This document shows positions 17,400 to 24,911 of a stretch of DNA of 57,666 nucleotides, piece by piece. Both the position numbers and the translations under genes were made by a program. The notes beneath the pieces were generated by a model. It had not been told where the DNA came from. It ran no database searches and worked only from the letters and a program-made list of their open reading frames with translations. Source of the DNA: Aneurinibacillus sp. Lineage in GTDB: Bacteria; Bacillota; UBA5301; DYFA01. How positions within the stretch are numbered: the stretch's first letter is position 1; every line of letters starts with the position of its first letter. The stretch spans positions 1 to 57,666 of the forward strand of contig DYFA01000063.1 of assembly GCA_020725425.1 (NCBI GenBank), written 5' to 3'.

Positions 17400-17813
17400 A
17401 TGGGTGGCGAAGAGGGCTGGCTGGACCGCCTGTCGCTTCGGTCCATGACCTTCTGGGGATACACCGGGGTCCACGCTGAGGAGCAGGAGCGGGGGCAACC
17501 CTTTGAGGTGGACCTCGACCTCTACCTGGATCTGCGCCAGGCGGCGCGGAGCGACGATCTGGCTGCCACGGTGGACTACAGCGCCCTTTTCGGCCTGGTC
17601 CGCCAGGTGGTGGAGGGGCGCCGCTTCCAGCTTGTCGAGGCTCTGGCCGGGGCGGTGGCCGAGGCGGTCCTCGCCTCCGCCTCCCCGGTGGAGGCGGTGA
17701 CTGTCCGGGTCCGGAAGCCCCGCGCCCCGCTGCCCGGCGTCTTCGAGACAGTCGAGGTCGAGCTCCGCCGAAGCCGGACCGGCGAGGGCCCGAGCGAGGT
17801 GAGACGGGCGTGA
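17400..17813 (+). CDS. folB: Dihydroneopterin aldolase
   Basis: Converts dihydroneopterin to 6-hydroxymethyl-dihydropterin and glycolaldehyde. The 137-residue length is normal with a short N-terminal addition. The family pattern is present: FWGYTGVHAEEQERGQPFEVDLDL near the N-terminus (the active-site Glu of the HAEEQ motif), DLAATVDYSALF in the middle, and VRVRKPRAPLPG with the catalytic Lys near the C-terminus. ATG 17400 follows GGGAGAGG. The stop overlaps the folK-birA start by 4 bases, so folP-folB-folK are translationally coupled. Confidence 0.93.
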   Translation: MGGEEGWLDRLSLRSMTFWGYTGVHAEEQERGQPFEVDLDLYLDLRQAARSDDLAATVDYSALFGLVRQVVEGRRFQLVEALAGAVAEAVLASASPVEAVTVRVRKPRAPLPGVFETVEVELRRSRTGEGPSEVRRA

Positions 17814-19057
17814 AGGGCGTCTACGTGGGTCTCGGGGCCAATGTGGGGGACCGGGCGGGCAACCTGTTCCGAGCCCGCCGGACGATGGCGGCTTTGCCCG
17901 GGACGCGCCTGGTCGCGGTCTCCCGCCTGTACGAGACAGAGCCGGTCGGCTACCGGGACCAGCCGTGGTTCCTCAACCAGGTGGTGGAACTGGAGACGGA
18001 GCTCCCCCCCAGGGAGTTGCTCGAGTTCCTGCTGGACATCGAGACGGAGCTCGGGCGGGTGCGGACGGTCCGGTGGGGACCGCGCGCATTGGACCTGGAT
18101 CTTCTGTTGTACGGACCGATGGAGCTGTCCACCCTGGCCCTCACCCTGCCTCACCCCCGGATGTGGAACCGGGCGTTCGTCCTGGCGCCCCTGGCCGAGC
18201 TAGCCCCGGAGCTCCGAACCCCCGAAGGAGAACCGGTAGCCGAGGCGGCGAGCCGGCTGGCGGAGGAACAGCCCTTGCGCCTCTGGCACCCCCGCCTCCT
18301 CGGCGAGCCTCTCTTCCGCTACCCGGAACTGGACTCCACCAATGCCGAGGCCCTGCGGCAGGCGGCCCGGGGCGCCCCGGCGGGGACCGTCATCGCCGCC
18401 GGATCCCAGACGGCCGGCCGCGGCCGGCAGGGGCGCGCCTGGCTCTCCCCGCCCGGCTTGGGGTTGTATCTCTCCGCCCTGTTTCGTCCGGCCTACCTTT
18501 CGGCGGCGGCCGCCCCCCTGTTTGCAGTGATCGGAGCGGTGGCGGCCTGCCGGACGGCCCGGGTCCTGGGAGCGGATAAGGCCGCCCTCAAGTGGCCGAA
18601 CGACCTGATGGTGGGCGGAAGGAAGGCGGGAGGAGTCCTGGCCGAAGCGGCCAGTACCGGAGCTGAACTGGCCTCCGTAGCCCTCGGGGTGGGTCTCAAC
18701 CTGAACCACCGGCCGGAGGACTTCCCGCCCGAGCTCCGCCGGAGCGCCACCTCGCTGCTCCAGGCGGCAGGAAAGGCGATCCCGCCGGAGCGAGCGGAAC
18801 GGGCGCTGCTTGCGGAGTTGAACGAGGTATACCTGGAGTTTCTTTCCCAGGGCCCGGAGCGCCTGATCGCCCAGTACCGGGAGCACCTGGCGACCCTAGG
18901 GCGGGAAGTGCGGATCAGCGGCCCCTCGACCACCCTGGTCGGTCGGGCGGTGGACGTGGAGACAGCCACGGGGGCCCTGGTGATCGAATTGAGGGGCGGG
19001 CAGCGCCAGGTCTGTGCTGCTGGCGAGGTCTCCCTCCGGACTCTGGAGCGACCGTAG
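17810..19057 (+). CDS. Fusion of HPPK (FolK) and biotin-protein ligase (BirA catalytic domain)
   Basis: One uninterrupted frame of 415 residues encodes two enzymes. Residues 1 to about 160 are 6-hydroxymethyl-dihydropterin pyrophosphokinase: YVGLGANVGDRAGNL, DQPWFLNQVVELET, and RWGPRALDLDLLLYG with the Mg-binding DLD. Residues about 165-415 are a class I biotin ligase without the DNA-binding domain: DSTNAEALRQAA, then AGSQTAGRGRQGRAWLSPPG (biotin and AMP loop), KWPNDLMVGGRKAGG and LGVGLNLNH. The join is about EEQPLRLWHPRLLGEP. The GTG at 17810 overlaps the folB stop. FolK fits the operon; the ligase is an unusual guest. I see no frameshift at the join. Confidence 0.9.
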   Translation: MKGVYVGLGANVGDRAGNLFRARRTMAALPGTRLVAVSRLYETEPVGYRDQPWFLNQVVELETELPPRELLEFLLDIETELGRVRTVRWGPRALDLDLLLYGPMELSTLALTLPHPRMWNRAFVLAPLAELAPELRTPEGEPVAEAASRLAEEQPLRLWHPRLLGEPLFRYPELDSTNAEALRQAARGAPAGTVIAAGSQTAGRGRQGRAWLSPPGLGLYLSALFRPAYLSAAAAPLFAVIGAVAACRTARVLGADKAALKWPNDLMVGGRKAGGVLAEAASTGAELASVALGVGLNLNHRPEDFPPELRRSATSLLQAAGKAIPPERAERALLAELNEVYLEFLSQGPERLIAQYREHLATLGREVRISGPSTTLVGRAVDVETATGALVIELRGGQRQVCAAGEVSLRTLERP

Positions 19058-19147
19058 AGCCGACAAGACCTGCTCACCGCATATGGCGGCACCCCTCCTG
19101 GTATGCTAGCGGCAGAAGCGACGAGGCCTGGAGGAGGTGCGGGAGAC

Positions 19148-19405
19148 GTGGAAGAGGCGGACCATTTGGAGCTGGGAAAGAAGGTCCAGCGCGTCATAAA
19201 CGGGTACATGGAGGCATGGAAGGTACCCTACGCCGAACTGGACGACCTGGACAGCCTCGAGCGGGAGGAGCTGCTCGACGTGATCCAGGACGAGCTCGGT
19301 ATCGGGCTGGAGCCGGAGGACGCGGAGGCGCTCATCATGAAGAGCGGGCTGACGGTGGACGACATCGTGGAGGCGCTGGAAGAGGGCGGAGTGATTCTCT
19401 ACTAG
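19148..19405 (+). CDS. Small acidic acyl-carrier-protein-like protein
   Basis: An 85-residue acidic protein. DLDSLEREELLDVIQDELG followed by PEDAEAL and LTVDDIVEAL reproduces the acyl carrier protein layout: DSL with the phosphopantetheine-accepting Ser, helix II, and the late T-V-x-D-x-V turn. It lacks the usual G-x-DSLD and has an unusual N-terminal helix (KKVQRVINGYMEAWKV). It may be a divergent ACP or a structural relative that is not modified. The GTG at 19148 follows GGAGGAGGTG; an ATG at 19103 would place that site inside the gene. Its partner is unknown, and the adjacent gene is the convergent dinB, 14 nt away. Confidence 0.55.
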   Translation: MEEADHLELGKKVQRVINGYMEAWKVPYAELDDLDSLEREELLDVIQDELGIGLEPEDAEALIMKSGLTVDDIVEALEEGGVILY

Positions 19406-19419
19406 AGTCCACGCGGGGC

Positions 19420-20565
19420 CTACTCCAACTGCCGCCCCTTGACCACGACCTCCCGCCGAAAGCGGGTGTTCAACTCGTCCATCACCGCCAAGACCTGGCG
19501 TTTCCGGTCCGGCAAGAGTGACAGTTGCTGGGCTGGAACCAGCCCGGAGGCGTACAATCCCAGCAGGCGGAAGGCCTGCTTTTTCTCTACCTTCTCCCAG
19601 AGCTTCAGCGCCTCGGCCAGAAGGGTGTCGTCGTCGTCGAAGGGCGCCGAAAGCGTCCGGCTGCGGGTGAGGGTGGTGAAGTCGGCGTAGCGGAACTTCA
19701 GCGTGACCGTGCGGGCGGCGAAGCCGTGCTGGCGCAGGCGGCGGCCGACCTGGCCGGCCAGCGAGACCAAAACCCGCCGGAGGTCCCGGGGGTCCGAAAG
19801 GTCGGTGGGAAAGGTCTCCTCATGCCCGAGGGACTTCGGGTCGCCGCCGGAGCTCACCGGCCGGTCGTCCAGCCCGTAGGCGAGCTGGTGGAGCTCCGGG
19901 CCGAACTTGCCGAACCGTTCGACCAGCCACTCCACGGGTGTCCGGCGCAGGTCGGCCACGGTCTTGATCCCGTAGCGGTTGAGTTCCGCCTCGGTCTTGG
20001 GGCCGACACCCCACAGTCTCCCCACCGGCAGCGGCAGGAGAAGGGAGTCGAGGTTCTCTCCGGTCACCACGAGGAGGCCGTCCGGCTTGCACAACTCCGA
20101 GCCGAGCTTGGCCAGGAACTTGTTGGGGGCGATTCCGACGGAAGCGGTCAGGCCTCCGGTGGCGGCGGCGATCCGATCCTTTATCGCCCGGCCGAGGGCC
20201 GGGAGGGACGGGTGCAGGTGTTCGGCGCCGGTCAGGTCCAGGAAGGCCTCGTCGATCGAGACCGGCTCGACGAGCGGTGTGAACTCGTGGAAGACCCGCC
20301 GCACCACTTCGGCCACCTCGGCGTAGCGAGTCATGCGGCCGGGCACGAAGAGGGCGTCGGGGCAGAGCCGTGCGGCCTGGGACAGGGGCATGGCGGAGCG
20401 GACGCCGTAGCGGCGGGCCTCGTAGGAGCAAGTCGACACCACCCCCCGCCGCGATCCCCGGGGGCCGCCCACAATCAGGGGCTTCCCCCGGTACTCCGGG
20501 TGGTCCAGCACCTCGACGGCGGCGAAGAAGGCGTCCATGTCGACGTGGGCGATGGTCCTTGGCAT
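19420..20565 (-). CDS. dinB: DNA polymerase IV (Y family)
   Basis: An error-prone translesion DNA polymerase. The 381-residue protein has the catalytic motifs HVDMDAFFAAVE (first metal-binding Asp), YEARRYGVRSAMPL, and PVSIDEAFLDLTG (second and third acidic residues). GIAPNKFLAKLGSELCKP is the HhH-adjacent palm segment, and the little-finger domain starts near residue 245 (GGDPKSLGHEETFP). The start ATG at 20565 follows AGGGAGG. No LexA-type GAAC-N4-GTTC site is visible in the 45 nt upstream. It may be co-transcribed with the HExxH gene at 20611. Confidence 0.95.
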   Translation of the reverse strand: MPRTIAHVDMDAFFAAVEVLDHPEYRGKPLIVGGPRGSRRGVVSTCSYEARRYGVRSAMPLSQAARLCPDALFVPGRMTRYAEVAEVVRRVFHEFTPLVEPVSIDEAFLDLTGAEHLHPSLPALGRAIKDRIAAATGGLTASVGIAPNKFLAKLGSELCKPDGLLVVTGENLDSLLLPLPVGRLWGVGPKTEAELNRYGIKTVADLRRTPVEWLVERFGKFGPELHQLAYGLDDRPVSSGGDPKSLGHEETFPTDLSDPRDLRRVLVSLAGQVGRRLRQHGFAARTVTLKFRYADFTTLTRSRTLSAPFDDDDTLLAEALKLWEKVEKKQAFRLLGLYASGLVPAQQLSLLPDRKRQVLAVMDELNTRFRREVVVKGRQLE

Positions 20566-20610
20566 GGCGTCCTCCCTGGGCCACGGCTCGCCGGCTACCA
20601 GCTCCGGCTA

Positions 20611-21120
20611 CTAGCTGACCAGCTCCTCGGCGGGAGCGAGGTCCCGGCAGGCCTCGTCCGGGTCCTCCGCGGTCAGGCGCGCCCGGACGCAGTGCGCGAG
20701 CGGCTCCTCGATGAAGAAGAGGTACTCCTCGACGCTCAGCGGGATGCCGGTCTCCTGGATGATCCGGTAGCCGGTGACGAAACCGGACACTTCGATGTCT
20801 AGCGGGATCTGCGAGTAGTGGAGGTTGTGCGTCACCTCGACCAGGTGCGGGTCGGCGTCGAAGTCGACCACGTGCCCGAGCTCGTGCGCCAGGACCGTCA
20901 GGACGAAGCCGAGGGGCTGCTGGTAGAGGTCGGGTTCCCAGATGGCGATGGCCCGCTCCGGCGGGTAGTAGAACCACAGCTCGTCAATCTCGCTTTTCTG
21001 CAGTTCCACACCGAGTTCGCCAGCCTTCGCCACCAGACGGTCCAAGTATTCGTGGGAAGGCAGGGTCAGCGAACGGTCAGGGCCACGGCCGGGCTTGCCG
21101 ACCGGGGATGCTGCGGTCAT
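20611..21120 (-). CDS. Putative zinc metalloprotease-like protein with HELGH motif
   Basis: A 169-residue protein that I do not recognise as a named family. The segment LTVLAHELGHVVDFDAD contains a zincin motif HExxH at H79-E80-x-x-H83, and acidic residues downstream (FFIEEPLAHC) could supply the third ligand. There is no signal peptide, so it is cytoplasmic. The ATG at 21120 has GAGAGGAG about 11 nt upstream. It precedes dinB by 45 nt on the same strand, but no functional link is evident. Confidence 0.6.
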   Translation of the reverse strand: MTAASPVGKPGRGPDRSLTLPSHEYLDRLVAKAGELGVELQKSEIDELWFYYPPERAIAIWEPDLYQQPLGFVLTVLAHELGHVVDFDADPHLVEVTHNLHYSQIPLDIEVSGFVTGYRIIQETGIPLSVEEYLFFIEEPLAHCVRARLTAEDPDEACRDLAPAEELVS

Positions 21121-21304
21121 TGCTGCGACAACTCCTCTCTACTCCCTACGTGGTACGACGTCTTGCGCACTCGTTCCTCCGCTACTTCGCCACCCTTCTC
21201 CGCGAGTCCTGGTGGGAATGGGCGTGGAAGACTCCACCAATTGCCTGGACGCCCAGCGGCCGCGGAGGAAGGGAGAACCCTTGTAGCTGGCGAAATCCTT
21301 ATTC

Positions 21305-21898
21305 ATGCAGCAGAACGACCCCAGAAAAAGCTGGGCGGGGCTGATGCTCTTCCTGCTCCTGGCGTCCGCCCTCAATGCTACGGGCACGGTTCGGGCCGCC
21401 GGGGAGCAGCGGCTTCGGTGCGCCGCCGACGCGCGGGACCTCGCGCACCCGGCCCTGGGGACGCTGCCATACGAGGAAGCCCGAGTCTACTTCGTGGCGG
21501 AAGACGGGACAGTGCTCAAGACGGCGGCCGTGACCCAAAGGCTGCGGCACGGAGTATACTACATCCCGTGGGAACTGGCCTTTGGCGACCGGACGCCGGC
21601 GGGGACGCGCCGCATCTACCTGGTGCACAACCATCCGGGGGGCAACCCGGCGCTGTCGGAGTCGGACATCCGGCTCGGCTCGTTCTGGGCCGCCCGGGCG
21701 GCGGAAGAAGGGATCGCCCTCGATCTCCTGGCCATCACGCCGAGCGGCGACTACACGAGCCTTCACGAGAGCGGGCAGCTCCGGCCGGTGCCGAAGGGTC
21801 TGGCGACGGCGCTGGACTACGCCGGGTATGTCCTGGCGCCGGGAGTTCAGATGGCCGGCTCGCGCCTCATGGAAGCCGCCCGCACCCTCGTCCGCTAG
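21305..21898 (+). CDS. Secreted JAMM/RadC-like domain protein
   Basis: A 197-residue exported protein. Residues 1-34 form a signal peptide (basic start, LMLFLLLASALNATG core, AA before the mature part). The mature region contains YLVHNHPGGNPALSESDIRL, the metal-binding H-x-H-x10-D of JAMM/JAB and RadC proteins, and LLAITPSGDYTSLHE, equivalent to the following strand. A Glu such as that in IPWELAF may complete the site. JAMM domains act on isopeptide bonds or cysteine-carrier systems, whereas RadC-type proteins are cytoplasmic; an exported version is unusual. The start is uncertain because no good Shine-Dalgarno precedes ATG 21305. Confidence 0.65.
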   Translation: MQQNDPRKSWAGLMLFLLLASALNATGTVRAAGEQRLRCAADARDLAHPALGTLPYEEARVYFVAEDGTVLKTAAVTQRLRHGVYYIPWELAFGDRTPAGTRRIYLVHNHPGGNPALSESDIRLGSFWAARAAEEGIALDLLAITPSGDYTSLHESGQLRPVPKGLATALDYAGYVLAPGVQMAGSRLMEAARTLVR

Positions 21899-21913
21899 CC
21901 CGGTTAGCCCGGT
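21896..21913 (+). repeat. Perfect 9-bp tandem duplication across a stop codon
   Basis: TAGCCCGGT occurs twice (21896-21904, 21905-21913). The first TAG is the stop of the JAMM gene and the second is in frame. Confidence 0.8.
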
Positions 21914-21933
21914 TGGCACGGCCCGGTAAGCCC

Positions 21934-21962
21934 TTGACCCTGCTGGGGCCCGATGCTATAAT
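21934..21962 (+). promoter_or_regulatory. Promoter of tRNA-Leu
   Basis: TTGACC (21934-21939), a 17-nt spacer and a consensus TATAAT (21957-21962), ending 14 nt before the tRNA. Confidence 0.9.
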
Positions 21963-21976
21963 AGCGTTGCGAAATT

Positions 21977-22063
21977 GCCGAAGTGGTGGAATTGGCAGAC
22001 GCGCTAGATTCAGGGTCTAGTGCCCGCAAGGGCGTGCGGGTTCAAATCCCGCCTTCGGCACCA
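21977..22063 (+). tRNA. tRNA-Leu (CAG)
   Basis: An 87-nt class II tRNA with encoded CCA. The acceptor stem GCCGAAG pairs with CTTCGGC. The anticodon loop TTCAGGG is closed by CTAGA/TCTAG, giving anticodon CAG (Leu, CUG codons). The variable arm is TGCCCGCAAGGGCGT and the T-loop is GGTTCAAATCC. Its 3' end is duplicated at 24600-24620, so it has served as an integration site. Confidence 0.97.
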
Positions 22064-22065
22064 AA
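22045..22065 (+). repeat. att core at the tRNA-Leu 3' end (left copy)
   Basis: A 21-nt stretch comprising the tRNA T-arm/acceptor 3' end, the CCA and two further A residues. It is repeated with one mismatch at 24600-24620. Confidence 0.8.
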
Positions 22066-22074
22066 GCTTTCAGG

Positions 22075-22096
22075 AACCCCGCAGAGATGCGGGGTT
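22075..22096 (+). terminator. Terminator after tRNA-Leu
   Basis: AACCCCGCA (22075-22083) pairs with TGCGGGGTT (22088-22096), followed by TCGTTGTTT. It lies just inside the element. Confidence 0.85.
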
Positions 22097-22123
22097 TCGT
22101 TGTTTCCTGAGGGTCTGTACTAA

Positions 22124-22766
22124 TCATCTGCTCATCTGGCCTAACAGACAGTGACCGTCGCCACATAGTCCTTCAGGTCGGGACTTGTTGATACTGGGCG
22201 GCACAATCACCGGGATTAGATCCGAACCGCAGCGATTCCAGGGATCACCGGGCCCCATACCGACATCTTTCCACCCAGGCCCAGCATTGAACATCTTGGA
22301 GCAGGCTGTAGCTTCTGTTCAGTATGGAGGTCTTATCGAGTTCGCCATCGGGACGCCTTCCAAGCTCGTAAAGAACATTCTCGACTACTTCGTCATAATT
22401 CAGGGTAATGACGGAGTCGTCCGGTGAAACAAGCTCCAAGAGAGATTTGTGAAGGGGGCCGACTGCTCCATTTGGAAGCTTCAACCGTTCGTGGATATAA
22501 CTCATCAGTTGGGTGTATGCTTCCTCTGCCTCCGTGGGCCTAGCTCGGTGAATAGGGCCTTCCAAGGTAATGTCCAGGTGCGTCACGACTTCCTCCAGGT
22601 TAGCATCTTTCGGCGAAGCAGCGGGAAACAACGACGAGAGGAGGTCTCTGAGACGATGGTAACGCGGCTGGTCGAGGTCTTCCGCCCGAAAGAAGTCCTT
22701 CATGACCGGCAGGTGAAACCTAGACGCTGCTGAAGCGCCCACACCGAGGAAGTAGACCGTCTTCAC
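22124..22766 (-). pseudogene. SIR2-like protein, frameshifted remnant
   Basis: The open part (22245-22766, 173 codons) begins MKTVYFLGVGASAASRFHLP, the Rossmann NAD-binding start of SIR2_2-type proteins. It contains VITLNYDEVVENVLYELG, the conserved N-Y-D segment of the same family. After residue 173 the frame is lost, but another frame just downstream reads IVPPSINKS, the P-P-S/T-x-x-K element expected later in these proteins, before ending near 22124. SIR2 proteins of this kind are found in anti-phage systems (ThsA, DSR, SIR2-HerA), where they deplete NAD. Here the gene is broken and cannot make the full enzyme. The ATG is at 22766. Confidence 0.65.
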
Positions 22767-22990
22767 GATATCACCCCGAGCCCCCCCAATTAATCAAACG
22801 AAGGATTCGCCTGGCGCTGGGGGCACTCTCTTGCTCGTCGGGGTCGCATGGGAGTAGCGCCGCGTAGGAGTCGATTTCTCCGAGGACGGCGGGTTCGGAA
22901 GTGGCGGGGGCGGCGTCGCCGATCCGGCCGACTCGCCTTCGGTCCCCCCAACCCACCAAGTTGGCGTAACCTAGTTGGCGGGCCGAACAA

Positions 22991-24470
22991 TTGTGCGCTT
23001 GTCGGCAGGAATTGTTGGTCTGGACGAGCAGGTTTGCCTACGTTGACCTGTTCTCCGGCCCGGCTCGGTGCAGGGATGGGACTCCCTCGACTCCCCTCCT
23101 TGTTCTCGGCCACGTTATAGGCGATGTGGTGCTACGTTCGAGGTTGGTTACTCTCTTTAACGATCATGACCGCGCAGCGGCAGCCTCCCTGCAAGAGGCA
23201 ATCAACAGCATGAGGGGAATTGAGACCCTGTCCTGTCGATGACGTGCGTCGGGGAAGCACGTCGACCCTCTTTTTCGTGGATCCATGGGGCTACAACCGG
23301 ATTAACGCTGGCCTGCAGAACGACAAGGTGCGTGAACACATGGACGCGCTCTTTGGCAGGTGGCGGGCTGATGCCCTTCGGACGGAACTCCAGAAATTGG
23401 ATTCTCGGGAACGCGAACTGACCATCGTGGAGAAGATTACGGAAGCTTTTTCCGCCAATGGTCTAAGGTATGTGCTTCCCTTCACTTTCAAAAGGGCCAC
23501 AGGTGCTCGGACAAGTCACCACCTGATCTTCGTAACCAAAAGCAAGGTCGGGTACGGAATCATGAAGGACATCATGGCTGCAAAGAGCTCAGACGAGAAC
23601 CAAGGAGTGCCGTCTTTTCAATATAGCCCTGCGACCGTGAGACAGCCTCTGCTCTTCAATTCCGTTCGCCCTCTCGATGAGCTGGAGGGAATGCTACTAG
23701 ACGAGTTTGCCGGGCAAGAGTTAACGTTCCAGGAGATCTACCGAAGGCACAACATCGGCCGTCCATACGTCGAGAGGAACTACCGAGAGGCTCTTCGTAA
23801 GTTGGAGGATGCCGGAAAGATCGTGGTGAACGAGTTCCGGCTCACGCTTCACGACGCCATGCTGAGTCTGCCGCTTCAGTGGAAGAGGCCGCAGACTGTC
23901 TTCGTCAACTCCATGAGCGATCTCTTCCACGCGGACGTGCCTCAGGATTTCGTTCTTCGGGTGTTCGACGTAATGCGGAGGGCGTACTGGCACCGCTTTC
24001 AGGTGCTCACCAAGCGTTCAGAACGACTCCTGGAGTTGAACTCACTCCTAACCTGGCCTGAGAACGTTTGGATGGGGGTTAGCGTGGAGAACAGCGATTA
24101 CCTCTACCGCATCGATCACCTACGGGGTACGGGGGCTAGGGTGAAGTTCTTGTCGATTGAGCCGCTGCTCGGACCGCTGGGCCGGTTGAACCTTGGAGGC
24201 ATAGACTGGGTGATCGTCGGGGGAGAATCAGGGGTGGGTGCTAGGCCGATGAGCGAGTCCTGGGTCTTGGAGATTCGCGATCAGTGCCGGAAGGCTCGCG
24301 TGCCGTTCTTCTTCAAGCAGTGGGGCGGGGTGAACAAGAAGAAAGCAGGGAGGCTGCTTGAGGGAAGGACGTGGGACGAGATGCCCCGAGAGGCCGCAAT
24401 GCAGGCGGAGCGGTGGGAGCTTGCCTCAGACGGTCCTGCTGCTTCGTTGGCCCTCAACCCGACCTGCTAA
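22991..24470 (+). pseudogene. TcmP (three-Cys-motif partner) remnant fused to DUF5131 (Gp37/Gp68-like)
   Basis: Frame 2 at 22991-23242 encodes FAYVDLFSGPARCRDG, the TcmP N-terminal D-x-F-x-G-P motif. Near 23220-23270 the frame shifts, and a 416-codon frame (23220-24470) continues with [10 protein letters not shown] and TcmP's C-terminal half, ending near AGKIVVN. Without a stop it then becomes the C-terminal two thirds of a DUF5131 phage Gp37/Gp68 protein ([62 protein letters not shown]). The DUF5131 N-terminus with its Cys cluster is missing, so a deletion near 23835 probably joined two neighbouring genes. TcmP and DUF5131 are normally separate adjacent genes of unknown function in mobile islands. 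Confidence 0.7.
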
Positions 24471-24599
24471 TCAGTCTGCTAATAGACGCACCGAAACCAG
24501 CCGTTACGGCGTGGACTCCTGAACATGCTGAAAGAGTATAACCGCAGATAGAATGGACGACAGGGGATGGTGGATTATCGCCCAGCATGGGTGCCCTGG

Positions 24600-24620
24600 A
24601 ATCCCGCCTTCGACACCAAA
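24600..24620 (+). repeat. att core, right copy
   Basis: Matches the tRNA-Leu 3' end (22045-22065) at 20 of 21 positions. The difference is a G-to-A in the acceptor strand (TTCGACACC versus TTCGGCACC), in the same orientation. Confidence 0.8.
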
Positions 24621-24629
24621 TGAGAGTCC

Positions 24630-24657
24630 AGCCCGGAGCCGGTTTCAGTTCCGGGCT
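24630..24657 (+). terminator. Hairpin beside right att copy
   Basis: AGCCCGGA (24630-24637) pairs with TCCGGGCT (24650-24657), followed by TCTGGTTCTC. It is probably the terminator that once followed the tRNA. Confidence 0.5.
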
Positions 24658-24665
24658 TCTGGTTC

Positions 24666-24850
24666 TCACCGGCCGGCAGAACCTTCGTTGGGCACAGAAT
24701 TGGGCACGAACTTGCGAAGGGCCAGCTACTTAGCCTGCTCTCTCGGTAGTCTTCGTGTAGCGCGATGATGGCATCAAGAGCAGCGGCTGCCTCGTTATGC
24801 ATGGCGGGCTGGACATAATGCGTGAGGGCGGTCAGGAAGCGGTGCCTGGA
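24666..24850 (-). pseudogene. C-terminal remnant of a tyrosine recombinase (integrase)
   Basis: On the minus strand one frame reads LTALTHYVQPAMHNEAAAAL followed by DAI. This is the spacing of an integrase C-terminus around the nucleophilic Tyr (T-x-x-Y-x-x-x-x-x-M-x-x-E-A-A-x-x-L-D). A frame change leads to LALRKFVPNSVPNEGSAGR and a stop at 24666. No upstream catalytic box is intact. It lies immediately outside the right att copy with its 3' end toward it, the usual position of an int gene beside an att site. Confidence 0.4.
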
Positions 24851-24911
24851 TCATTGTGGGTGTCAGGTGAACCACCCAGGGTTAAAGGGACGACTCTAAA
24901 AGAAAGAAGAA

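Larger units (their letters stand above)
22064..24620. mobile_element. Eroded integrative element in tRNA-Leu
   Basis: About 2.55 kb lies between the tRNA and the second att copy. Its content is a SIR2-like gene broken by frameshifts (minus strand) and a frameshifted TcmP fused to DUF5131 (plus strand), both families typical of defence or phage-derived islands. No intact integrase lies inside. GC content is visibly lower than in the neighbouring genes. I infer a genomic island that lost most of its cargo. Confidence 0.7.

Noticed and set aside
22771-23120. Short open frames between the SIR2 and TcmP remnants
   Set aside because: Overlapping frames on both strands have no start with a Shine-Dalgarno site and no recognisable domain, apart from the TcmP N-terminal motif in the plus-strand frame from 22991.
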